From: Gracilaria gracilis
Taxonomy: Eukaryota; Rhodophyta; Florideophyceae; Gracilariales; Gracilariaceae
DNA length: 64,000 nucleotides
Reading direction: 5' to 3'
Assembly: GCA_030374805.1 (NCBI GenBank)
Contig: JARGSG010000018.1
Location: 124,001 to 188,000 of the forward strand
In this document: positions 21,319-32,059 of the stretch, one piece after another
Position numbering within the stretch: the stretch's first letter is position 1
Layout: each line of letters opens with the position of its first letter
Made by a program: the position numbers and the translations under genes
The notes under the pieces: model-generated
What the model was told of the DNA's origin: nothing
Database searches by the model: none
Seen by the model: the letters and a program-made list of their open reading frames with translations, nothing else

Positions 21319-24300
21319 CGTCTTCTGAGCCGAAGTAGAAGACGTCCGAGGCGCCTCCGCTTCGCTCCTCAGCTATTAGAATCCTTTCAAGGGAAATGGC
21401 TGCCACAGCCGTGGATTCAGAACACTGTAGTGTTCTACGTCGCCCGTGGATACGGTCCCGCAATTTCCGTATTCCGGATAAAATCCTGGTAATGGCCAAG
21501 AGGAATTACAAGGTTTACGCCGACCTCGGCCTGTCCACCCAGTTCATGGTTCGACAATTATCTGTCCTGGAAACAGGAGCAGCTCCCAACTTAATCCACA
21601 AGAAGCTGATTCCGCCTGCTCTTCAGTAAAGTATTCGTTTTGGTCCAGCTTTGAATATCGCGGATGCGAACAATAGTCCGATTAAGATGGCTGGTTATAT
21701 TTCTCTCCATGTGAGATTGGGAACCTGCTTGGTGCGTTTGGATTTTGTAGTATGCAATTCACTTGCTGCCCCGATCATTCTCGGTTGTGATTTCTGCGAC
21801 CGTTTTGTGGAAGCAATCCGTCCTCGGAAACGAGAAGTGGAAATAGAAGATGGATCCACAATTCCGATAGTCCGGAAGCCTCTACGAGCCGCCACGCGGA
21901 AGCACGTGCCGTTACCGGTCTCTCAGCAAGCATCCAACAACGACATGGAATCTACGAAGCTGCACATAGCTAAGTCTGTACAGCTCTCACCTGAATCCCA
22001 GGTATGGGTCGATGTCGCCACCAAACAGTATGGTCTCCACACTGTCCAACCGTTACCGGCACTATATGAACAACGCCAGATCGCTCTTGCGAATGGAGTG
22101 GTTATGATTCAACCAAACGAACCCTTTAAGGTAATGATCGCCAACTTTGGCAAAACCAAACAGTGGCTAGTGAAGAACCAAATAGTGGGGTCGGTGCTAT
22201 TGCATCCCACCGCAGTGGTTCCAACTAAGATACCTATCGCCAAGGTTCTTGGATTTGCTGACCCTAAGGAGGGGGAGGAGCACGTTGAATCGCATCATAA
22301 GCCCGCTACGAAAGACACCCTAAGGAAATCGGGTTCAGACAATCCGGCATCTTCGGAGAATAAGCCCGTGCCCCCTGGCAGTGATAAGACGGATCCTGTC
22401 GAGGAGTAAATGAAGCTCAATCTTGAGCACGTACCGGAATTCCATCGGGAGAGGTTACGAGAGATGTTGCGAGAATTTACTCCCATGTGGGATGGAACTC
22501 TTGGAACAATTGGAGTCACTGCACACTGTATAGATTTGCTTCCGAATACTCGGCCCATTGCGCAACACCCTTACAAAGCAGGACCGAAAGCTCGGGAAGA
22601 AGAACGATCTCAAGTGGAGAAAATGTTACTCGCTGGTGTCATTGAGGCAGCTCAGTCCTCCTGGGCTCCGCCAGTGGTATTAGTTCCGAAACCGGATGGA
22701 TCTTGGAGATTTTGTATCGATTACCGAAAGTTGACTGCGGTTACAGTGAAAGATGTATATCCGATACCACGGATGGATGAGTATATCGATTCTCTAGGGA
22801 GCGCAAATGTGTTCACCACCCTAGATGCTAATTGGGGATATTGGCAAGTGCCCATCAGGGAAGAAGATAAGGATAAGACAGCGTTTGTGTGCCACCAGGG
22901 CTTATACCGTTTCCGGCGAATGCCCTTTGGGCTGACTAACGCCCCCGCAACCTTCCAACGAGCGGTTCATATCCTCCTAGCCAGGTTCAAGTGCACCACA
23001 TGTCTGGTGTACTTAGACGACATCGTCGTGTTCTCCAACAACCTGGATGATCATCTCACCCATGTACGGGAAGTAATGCAGGTACTGCGTGATGCAGGGA
23101 TCACTCTGAAGCTCAAGAAGTGCGAGTTCTTCACCGAATCGGTCAAATACCTAGGGCACATAATCCGCCCAGGGAAGTTGTCATTCGATGAAGTCACGGT
23201 CAAATCCTTGAAAGAGGCTAAACACCCGAGAACTCAGACAGAGCTCCGCTCCTTTCTAGGATTGTGTAACGTGTATCGCCGCTTTGTGAAGAACTTTGCG
23301 GATATCGCTTCACCTTTGAATAAGCTTCTGACGAAAGGAAAGCCAGTTGAACTGGAACAATTTGGCGATGCGGAAGCATCCGCCTTCGCGGCATTGGTTG
23401 ACGCCGTGACAACCCCGCCAATTTTGGCTTTGCCCAAACCTGGTTTACCTTACGAGGTCGACACTGATGCTATTGCGAATCAGGTAGGCTGTGCGCTGTT
23501 TCAGACCGATGAGACCGGGGAACGACACCCTATTGGGTACTGGTCGAGATCACTGAACGTGCACGAACGGAATTACTCGGTTTCCGAGAAAGAGTGCCTT
23601 GCTGTGGTATGGGCGCTGTCGTCCCTCAGACCATATCTGATGGGAACCCACTTTAGGGTGCATACAGACCACTCGTGCCTGAGGTGGCTCATGGAGATCA
23701 CCGAACCGTCGGGACGTCTGATGCGATGGAGACTCCGACTCTCGGAATTCGACTTTGAAGTAGTGTATAAGAAAGGCTCTCTCAACCTTCAGGCGGATGC
23801 CTTATCACGTCTGGGCACCTTGCCCGAAGCGGAGCCTACTGAAGATACGGAAATCCCATGCTTCATGGTAGGAGCCCTTGACGGAAGAAAGGAAATCCTC
23901 TCGGATGATGTGTATGACGACATACTTGCCACACAAGTGGTGGAAGCGACCACCGGGTCGTTTATAACTATCACTCCGGAGGAGATGATTCGAGAACAGC
24001 AGACGGACCCCTTCTGTACGCAGGTGAGAGCCCGCCTGAACGGCGGTTACAGGATACCTTTCGAGGTGAATGACCAAGGATATCTGGTCAGAATGGTGGA
24101 ATTTAACCCACAAATGGTGGTGCCTCACTCGTTACAGAGTCGCGTACTTCATTTGTCACACTATGTAAAGTTAGGAGCCCACCCGGGAGGAAGGAAACTG
24201 TATCTCACCTTGCGAAGGGACTTTTACTGGCCCGCTATGGCGTTTGACTGTTACGCAGTTCGTCACTTCTGTAAGGATTGTGCTAAGAATGACATTAGGC

Positions 24301-25364
24301 TAAGGAAGCACTCGATAGAGTTAACGTTGTTCCCTGCGGGGGCGCCTTTGTAATTCGTCGCCATCGACATATTGGGCGAACTCATCAGAACCTCACGAGG
24401 CAATCAGTATTTATTGGTTATCACCGATAGGTTCTCCAAATTGGTAAGGACGGTGCCGCTTAAACGGATTACCGCTGCCACCGTGGCACAAGCATTCGTG
24501 ACCCACTGGGTGTTTTTCTATGGCCCACCGGTACAGTTACTCTCCGATAACGGATCACAGTTCACCTCGAAGTTCTTTCAAGATGTGTGCCGAATCCTGG
24601 ATATGAGGAACTTGTTTAAGACAAAGTATCATCCCCAAACTAATGGTCAAGTGGAAAGGTTTAACCGAACAATACTCGGGGCATTACGATCCTACGTGGC
24701 GGATCACCACAAGACTTGGGATCTTTACACGGACGCAATAACATACGCGTACAACACCCAGGTCCATCGAGTCACGTCCCTTTCACCATTTGAAATGGTT
24801 TTGTCAAGGAGGCCGCCCCCTCTCGCAATCAAGGCGCAGCCAACTCTGGATACGTACCCATCTCCGGGTTTATACCGCGATGCGTGGAAAAAATGGCTCA
24901 CCAAACTGGTTCCTGTTGCTCGTACCTCAATGGAGAGGGCCCAGCTTATGTATAAGCCCAATTTCGACAGCCGACTTCGCAGACCGCTACCCACAATTCG
25001 GGTTGGAGACTATGTGTTCCTACGAAAGAAGTACTACAATTCTGAGAAGGAACGTCGGCATAAACTTTCTCCGATCGCGGATGGACCCTATCGGGTAGTC
25101 GTTGTTAATAAGGATACCGTCGTGCCGGATATCAATAATCAGCACGAGCGGATATCACGCGATCGCGTTTATCAGGCTCCAAGCCCTTTACAGGAAGTGG
25201 TATCAGTGCCGGTTCCCGGAAACAATGAGCCCACATCACGGGAAGGAACCGAAGTAACGGAATCTGGATCACCCCGCCCCTCGGTTCTATCGCACCCAGA
25301 ACGTGGTTTGTCTGAGCTACCTGAGGTATCCGAGTCACTCAAGGAGACCTCGACACTCTCTTGA
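21292..25364 (+). pseudogene. pol: Element B pol: protease, RT, RNase H, integrase
   Basis: One frame, -1 relative to gag, runs through the whole polyprotein with TAG at about 21337, TAA at 21627-21629 and 22407-22409, and TAA at 24351-24353. The protease motif reads VLETGAAPNL, so the catalytic Asp is replaced by Glu. RT has VYLDDIVVFSN (YLDD at 23010-23021). RNase H has EVDTDAIANQVG and HTDHSCLRWL. Integrase has its zinc finger (HLSHYVKLGAH...CKDCA) and D-D-E in IDILGEL, LSDNGSQF and QVERFNR. The last stop falls just before the first integrase Asp. A frameshift after 25364 leads to the linker. Confidence 0.9.
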
Positions 25365-25420
25365 GTACTACCGCCGCAATCGGAACGAATTAACCCCCGC
25401 CAACGGTACTTTCGGATGCC

Positions 25421-26707
25421 GTGCTGCACCCTAAGGAGGGGGAGGAGAATGGAAATCGTGGGAACCGCACTCCGGTAGCTCCTGCACCCGCTGGACCTAG
25501 CCGAAGTGGCGAATCTCATAGTGAGACGGAAGCCCAAATTGGGAATGCTACTGTCGACGCTACAAAGCGTGCGCGAGTGGCAGCCTCAACGAGGATGGGC
25601 GTCAGTAATGAAGAAGAGACCCCTGAAGGGAAATCCGCTGGAAAAGACGTTAAGCGCCCTCTCGGGAGGCAATCCTAGTCACGGGCACGCTCTGAAGCCC
25701 ATTCGAGTAGCTCGAAGAGCTCTCGAGTACCCGAGAAGACGGTGTCTGCTGATCCGTTCACGGAAAGAAACGACGCAAATCCCGTAGGGAGTTCCCATCA
25801 ATAGGGATATGGAAAGACCCAGGAACCCTGGTGAAAGAACTGGAAAGCCTGAGTCAGGAAGTGGAGAAACAAGCCCCGTGGGCTGGATTGGTACGCCGTG
25901 TACACCGGAAAGCACCGACTCTGAAATCGCAGTAAAAATTGCTGCAAGTGCTTCGCGAGCGTCGCCCCACGGCGGGAGATTTGAAATTACGCACAGTAAT
26001 CGTGCGCCATTGCTGTCTGGCCGCGTGCGCGCCATTTTCGACCGTTCAACGGTACTGTGCACCGGGCCATGCCGCGCACTGGTTGTGTGGCCGCCGCCGG
26101 AGTTCGCTCAACCGATGACCTGGTGTATGCTGCGCCGTGGCCCAACGGAACCGCCGCCCTGCACAGGGATTGTTGAAACCACATCTCCGTCGCAACGGCT
26201 CTTGCTCAGAGAAGACGCAAGCTAGCCAGAACGTCTGGAGCCACAGTTCTTTGGTTTAGCGCCCGTATGGGATAGGAAGTGACTCTCCAAACGACGGAAG
26301 CGGAAAGCTTTCCGTAGAGACCACTCTCGTGGAGTTTGAAAGCCGAAAACGGAAGTTACGTTATATCCGCCTCGGCCATTTCAAGAAAGCCGTCGAAGCG
26401 GAAGGTAACTACGATTGTGAGCTAAACCCTCGTGGGTGCTACTTGTGAGGGTTGCCCTATTTCGGGAAAGATTGAGGAACCCGAAGAAACCGGTGTTTAC
26501 CCACAGGAGTTTGTGGTTGATCGCATTGTGAGACACGATGTATCCCAGAGTGGGAAGCTACTGTATCGAGTGCGATGGTATGGCTATCCGCCTGAAGAGG
26601 ATACATGGGAACCCATTGAACACCTTCCGAGGTCAAAGGTTATCTCTTACCACCGCCGTACCCCGACAGATCTCCCTCCAACCCTGGACAAGGCCCAGGT
26701 GGGATAA
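25421..26707 (+). pseudogene. Element B integrase linker and chromodomain
   Basis: A low-complexity, charged and Pro/Ser-rich linker begins HPKEGEENGNRGN, matching the corresponding SKEGEEVHR of A. It leads with breaks to a chromodomain at 26432-26707: YPQEFVVDRIVRHDV...YRVRWYGYPPEEDTWEPIEHLPRSK. The aromatic-cage-type residues Y, W, Y and W are all present, making this the best-preserved chromodomain of the three. Frame differs from the main pol frame. Chromodomains at the integrase C-terminus define chromoviruses and target integration to modified chromatin. Confidence 0.8.
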
Positions 26708-27075
26708 TCCGCTGACGGCGACGTTTCTACAATTGCGCCGCCGTGCGGATAGGAGAAGTAGACCTCCGAAGAGTGAAGCAAGTGAAGCCTTATGTATATA
26801 GGACGAGGAGTAGACATACCGAACTGTCGGTTTATCACCGTATGACGGTTCAAAGAAGGTACTATGGAAGCCACCCCTGGAAATGGTCCACGGATGGAAG
26901 GAAGAGTATGGCCTACAGTAGGAATGGGAAAAAGAAGAACGAAGAAGAAGCTCGAAGTCGAGAAGAATCCTAGGGAAGGATTAAGAAGAGAAGATACCAC
27001 TAGATGGGTTTTATTGTGTTCTATCCGAAGCTATGATGGACCCGGAGCCCGGTACGCACTCGCCTGAGGCTAATC
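26708..27075. other. Purine-rich convergent spacer (B)
   Basis: The 3' ends of the chromodomain and the antisense ORF converge here. The sense strand is strongly purine-rich between about 26860 and 27000 (GGAAAAAGAAGAACGAAGAA and similar). No gene is seen. Confidence 0.5.
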
Positions 27076-29034
27076 TCAACCACCACCTGCGTTTGGGTTC
27101 GCGTTGAAGTGCTGATTAGCCAACGCCGAGAGCTCGGCCGCACTTGTGACGCCCGGAGGGATCTGCACCCCAAGGGATTCGAGGTTGGCGCGCAGTGCAG
27201 CCGCGCTCCCCACCATGTTCCCGGGACCCGGTGCACCCAAGTTCCATCCCACGGGAGCCTGCTCGCCTTCTGCTGGAACGGCAGCAGCGCTTGCATCCGT
27301 ACTCGGAACGCTCACAAGGGGAGCAGGAGCACCGTCACCGGTTCCATCGCCGTGATCCAAGGTTGGATCGCTCCAGCTAATGGCAGGGGCGTAATCCTCA
27401 GGAAATACGAACCCTGTAGGGTGACCGACTGGCCTGGCTCGCCGGTTGCTTGCCATGACACCAGCTTGGTATTCCAAGATGGGCTGCCGCTCCCACGGAT
27501 CATAGTACACCCAAACCCCAGAACGGGTAGCAATCCTTCCCAGAGATCGTTCGTTGACACGACGAGGACCCTCTGGTTGGTAGCTCACCGGAACCCGGTC
27601 CCAATTGACAGACTCTATCGCGTTAAGGAGAGTATGGAGCTCGTCCTGATTGGCTTGCGACCCCAAGGGTATAGTCAAATCCATGTTTCGGATGACAAAC
27701 CGCAAGAACGGGGGTAAGTACCACAATCGATAGTGGTCGTAGACATCCCAAAAGATATGCACCGCTACGCGAGCAGCCCATTCCGCCAACGCGAGGGACC
27801 AGTACCCAGAATGGGGATCGTCAATCAATCGGAATCCGAGGTAGTACACCACCGGAGGAAGCTCGGCAAAACACCCGCGGGGTACTTCGACCTGAGACCA
27901 CCAACGAGGGAGACCGACGTACCGAGCCGGGATCCCACAGTAGCTAAAACGCTCACTCTCCAAGTTTGGATATGGAACGAGATATCCCCGACGGGAGCGC
28001 ATGCTGCGTTCGAACCGAACCCGGCGTTCAAAGGCGTACAGGTCGTCGGACGTCGAGCGCCGGAGGAAACGGAACTCTGACCGCAACAAGGGACGACTCC
28101 AAAGGAGCATGTTCGGATCCAACCGTGGATTAGCCCCGCGATACTCCGCTTCCGGAAACTCTGCCAGAGCATCGCCGTACGATACTTCGCCGAAGGTTCG
28201 GTAATGCGACACATCAAAGTCGTACGCCGGAGGAATCGGATGCTCACCGCGCACGCGGGTAACCCTCTCCTAAGCGAGACTAGCCATCGCCGCGCGAGCT
28301 ATGTCCATGGACTCCCAGCGTTTGCGGTATATCAAATGAGGATGCACCGCAACACGGTTTCGCCAGTGGCGGGAACGAACATCGTCTCGACGAATCCCGC
28401 CAGGGAGCATTCCGTCCACGGCATACGAATCGATCAGAGCATCGTCAGCTACCGCAGTCGGGTGAAACCAAGGCGCTGGAGAGTAGGCGAGACCTGCATC
28501 CCGAGGATTTCTCGTCACCAGTGACTCGCGACTGATCCACCCCCTGGAGTTTACCGTTAAAGGTACAGCCTGTTCCATATTCCACGCCACGGCGTTGAGA
28601 TCTGGAGCCTGAGGAGGCGCGTACGGAGGATAACCCTGCGGTGGGTAGGCTTGATAGTAACCCGCTTGAGGGATAGGTTGGTGAGGTTGATAACCAGCCT
28701 GGTTGTATCCATACCCATGGCCATACTGTGGTTCATGCCCTTGAGGGAGAGGGGCCGATTGGAATCCGCCAAAGTAGCCGGCTGGCGCTGGACCCGGCTG
28801 ACCTTGGTTAGGAACGTCCCCCGAGGGGTTGCTCGACGCCGCGCCTTGCGGAGCGGCCGACGACGAGGCACCACCCGGAAGAGGGTTCGTTTGGAAAGGA
28901 TGGTTGTTCATGCCTGTAGAAAGAGAAGACGCAGAAGATTGCTGATGCCGCTGTGTCGGAGAAGAAGGTTGTTCGAGTCCAGAAGCTGGCGAAGGTTGCT
29001 GCGCTGTGGAAACCGAAGAGTCGGTGATTGCCAT
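27076..29034 (-). pseudogene. Antisense accessory ORF of element B (unknown family)
   Basis: It starts MAITDSSVSTAQQ at 29034, 84 nt inside the 3' LTR, and spans 653 codons on the strand opposite to gag/pol, with one TAG at 28272-28270. Residues 1-150 are Ser/Gln/Pro/Gly/Tyr-rich with YPPQGYPPY-like repeats. The central block (about 270-510) holds FDVSHYRTFGEVSYGD, SEFRFLRR, RGCFAELPPVVYYLG, YRLWYLPPFLR and VYYDPWE, matching the copies in A and C. The C-terminal 140 residues are Ala/Pro/Gly-rich. No sense-strand gene overlaps it, so it is not a shadow. Function unknown. The Tyr/Gln/Gly-rich start resembles disordered, condensate-prone segments (inference). Confidence 0.75.
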
Positions 29035-29100
29035 GGTGGCAGGAGAATATTTATCATCCGACCGCCGGCGTCTTCCCGCAACTTTGAGGCGTGACTCCTT

Positions 29101-29117
29101 GGCTAAGGAAGGGGAGG
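29101..29117 (+). promoter_or_regulatory. Element B polypurine tract
   Basis: AAGGAAGGGGAGG abuts the right LTR start at 29118, the expected plus-strand primer. Confidence 0.75.
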
Positions 29118-30074
29118 TGTGGAGCAATGGCCATCCGTGTCGGAGAGGTTGATCCCATTCATAAATGGTGTATCCCCCGCCGGGTGACGTGTTGCAGTTT
29201 ATGAATTGCACCCCAAGTTTGGGTTACTGTGGAAAGCCCTTTGGCCAGTACCTTAGTAGGTGGACATCGTATAGGAACCTTTCTGCAGGTAGACACGCTG
29301 CCAAGTGGCATTGCTGTGAAGCGATGGCAGTGGCACACCCGTCGGGTTAGTATCTAGTACCCTGACAGTGAGCTGGCCACGTGTATGAACCTCTAGAGGT
29401 GTACACCATGGTACCTACTGTAGATAGTATATATGCTCGGGTGATCTCGCCCTGGAGCCACCAAGTAAACCTCAACTGAGTGGTGTCCTTCTCTCAAGGA
29501 CCGGGCTATGGTAGTAGCTGCCTACGTAGGTTCACCACTCTACTAGGAGAGTAATCACGATTGGTTTCGGCACTCCCACCCCTCAGGGTCACTAAGGAAG
29601 CTATATCTTACCAATTCTGTCTGGTTTTTCTGTGTATTATTGTGTACTTCTGTTCTGTGTACTGCACCAGTGGTTGGTGTTATTCTGTGATTGTTCCTTG
29701 GTTCAGGCGTTGCTTCCGCCCCTGTATAGGGTTATATACGACACCGTGGTTTGTGTCGCTCCGCCGTTTGGGTCTGTTGCCGCCGGTTAGCATGACCCTC
29801 GGCTCCGCTCTGGGTTGTTCTCTCTAAAGCGCTATACCGTCTTTACGCTCCCCCTTTTCCCCCGATCGCCCCATCATCTTGTCTGTCCAAGTGTCCCATA
29901 TCTGGTCTTGATCCTTTCTTTGCTTTCACCTCTGTAGGTATATCCAGTCACCGTCTCCGGTCTTACACCCTGCTCCGAGTACGGACAGAGGGCTCTCCCG
30001 CTGAGTCTGCCCTCACAGAGAGCAGGACTCGGACATCTTGTGGATCATCACCCATCCTTGGGTTTTGCTCTACA
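29118..30074 (+). repeat. Element B right (3') LTR
   Basis: 957 bp from TGTGGAGCAATGG to TTGCTCTACA. It preserves the empty target site (GGTAGACACGCTGCC near 29290) that element A occupies in the left LTR. An open frame at 29561-29827 is also present in the left copy but looks like chance. Confidence 0.9.
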
Positions 30075-30621
30075 GTTTACTCTGGATGGACCGGACGTAT
30101 AGGCATTCTTTGGGCACGATTTATGGACGACGAGAAATATGCTCCAAGCGGCAGCAAGATGTTGGCTCTCTGATGATATGGAGAGCAATTTCGTACTACG
30201 GTCTGTCAGATCTTGACCATTTGATAGGTTCGCAGAATTGCGAGAAGTGTTGTTAGACTCTAGAGCGTTCTTTGCTATCGTTTGCGGCAGAAACTCTGGG
30301 TGAGCGTTGGACATTGCAGCACGATAGGGCATCTATTCACTGTTCTAATTACACTAAAGAATGGTTCAGTGATAAGGATGTTGATGTTTTAGACTGGCCA
30401 GCAAAGTCTCTAGACCTTAACATCATAGACAACTTATGGGGTCACTGGCACTGGAGGTTTACAAAGAAGGAAAGCACTATGAGTGCGTTGAAAATCTTGA
30501 AAAGGCAGTAGTTAACGCGTGGTCTGATATTAGCGTTAACTACCTTCGTCAATTGTATCATTCGATTCCCCGTCGTCTTGTGTCTGTGATTGAAGCAAAA
30601 GGTGCTACAATCTCGTATTGA
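30075..30621 (+). pseudogene. Tc1/mariner transposase, C-terminal half
   Basis: It continues the gene cut at 6439, starting FTLDGPD. With frameshifts near 30100 and 30436 and a TAG at 30254-30256 it reads through GSLMIWRAISYYG, QHDRASIH (second catalytic Asp), WPAKSLDLNIIDNLWG (third catalytic position, Asp) and a C-terminus ending SIPRRLVSVIEAKGATISY. The spacing between the last two acidic residues is 34, giving a DD34D signature in a Tc1-like sequence context (most Tc1 have Glu). It ends at TGA 30619-30621. Confidence 0.8.
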
Positions 30622-30837
30622 GTAAGCAAAAATGAGTAAAGAAGTTTGTTGGCGTTTATAATATTTCGCGGTTCTAATTTACTTTCGTTATATCTATGTT
30701 GCTCTAAGAAGTGGTTGGGTTTGCTGAAGTGTGGTTTCTTTATATGATGTAGAGGCAGTAGGTTTGAGTAATCTTTCACTTCGGGGGAGGAAGATCTACG
30801 CGCTCGCGGGTCGTCGTCGCGCCTCAGGAGGGAGAGA
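30622..30837 (+). other. Mariner flank and orphan retrotransposon 3' end with PPT
   Basis: Up to about 30780 this is A/T-rich mariner flank. From about 30781 it changes to G/C-rich sequence ending CAGGAGGGAGAGA directly before the LTR start at 30838. That closely resembles the polypurine tract of element A. This is what lies upstream of a 3' LTR, not a 5' LTR, so it looks like the last ~57 bp of another element's interior. Confidence 0.45.
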
Positions 30838-31627
30838 TGTAGTGCAACGCTATTGTGGATGAAGCTTCGCTATTGCGATTCATAGATGGGCGATACTCTC
30901 TGGTGAGGTGATGATGAATGCCGTGCGTGGCACACCCCTTTCTTGGGTAGATTCGTACAACATATAGAATAGTTGTGATGTGCACAGCATTGCTGGTCAG
31001 TCACACAAGTGTGGGAAGTTTGCACCGATTGTTTGGGATTCTAAAAAATAATATTGAATATCTAGTTGCCACTGACAGTGGGCGGCTACACTACTTAGTA
31101 GGCTGAGCTCAACCCAACTCTGGGAAAGTAAACGACCCAACCGAGTGTTCGGCTCTGATGTTTCACCCTTGGTGAGTAATATCCTCCTCCCGAAGAGTTG
31201 CCACTACTGCGTAGGGATCATCATCCGCCTCGCGGCATCTACAGCACTTTTACCGCATTCCGCGTGTTACTTTGTGTGTTCCCTTTATTTCTGTCGTCAC
31301 TGTTATACAGGTATCGCTACACAGCGTACCGGTGTTTACCGTTTTCGCTCTCGCCCACTCACGTGGTTCGTGCCCCTCACTGCGTCCCGCCCCAAAATCT
31401 TGTGTATCTGTTTCTCACTACTGTGAGACCTGTTTCGTGTGTTCTCTACCGCTGTACACGTCTTCTTTGCTCCGTGATCTCTCTGTTGTCGGGAAAGGTT
31501 GACTTCGGGCTTACACCCGGCTCCGCCGTATCATCCCGTGAGGGCGCTCTACTGCTGTGCTCACCTCTAAGAAGGAAGGTCTGAACACCCTTTGCGTGTC
31601 TTCTCCCTTTGCAGGAATTGCACGACA
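30838..31627 (+). repeat. Element C LTR
   Basis: 790 bp, starting TGTAGTGCAACGC as in element A and ending ATTGCACGACA. The motif GGGCTTACACCCG is at 31507-31519, 108 nt from the end. Placement is set by the PBS two nt after it. Confidence 0.75.
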
Positions 31628-31629
31628 AT

Positions 31630-31647
31630 TGGTCTCCCGACTTAGAA
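31630..31647 (+). promoter_or_regulatory. Element C primer-binding site
   Basis: TGGTCTCCCGACTTAGAA follows the LTR end, one base different from the site of B. Confidence 0.75.
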
Positions 31648-32059
31648 GTCGTGTTGTATCCAGCAAGCTGGTCTGGTCCATATTCCGGTTTGCCGGTTCG
31701 TTTCGTGGTCGTGAAGAACATTCACAGTTTCACTGGAATTCGCTACCGACTTGACGTCGTGTCGGTTTCGTTTTCCCCGTTTAGGTTGTTGTTTGGACAC
31801 GGTTCATACCGGTGGCACTGTCTATTTCCGTAGTGTGTGATTCCCGTCGGTACGGTTGTTGCCACCCCTTTTGGGTTTGGAGCCTGTCCCAGCAATCTGG
31901 TCGAACCACCTATTTCCGCATACGGCAGTTTCCGTTGGTACGGTATGTTCGCCACGTTATCGGTTTTTGTCACTCGTGTGAGGCGCTGTCACTCATTCGA
32001 GGTTAATTTGTTGTTCGCTTGGTTGCTCCCAGTTCTCTGGTCTCCGCTCGTCGTGGACG

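Larger units (their letters stand above)
6440..30074 (+). mobile_element. Ty3/gypsy chromodomain retrotransposon B, split by element A
   Basis: Element B has two LTRs of about 957 bp, at 6440-6618 plus 18198-18981 and at 29118-30074. It also has a PBS at 18985, gag, pol in the -1 frame, a linker with chromodomain, an antisense ORF and a PPT. It sits inside a Tc1/mariner transposase gene; flanking ATTTA (6435-6439) and GTTTA (30075-30079) are an imperfect 5-bp target-site duplication. Element A inserted later into the left LTR. Without A the element is about 12 kb. Gag and pol carry several in-frame stops, so B is not autonomous. Confidence 0.85.
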
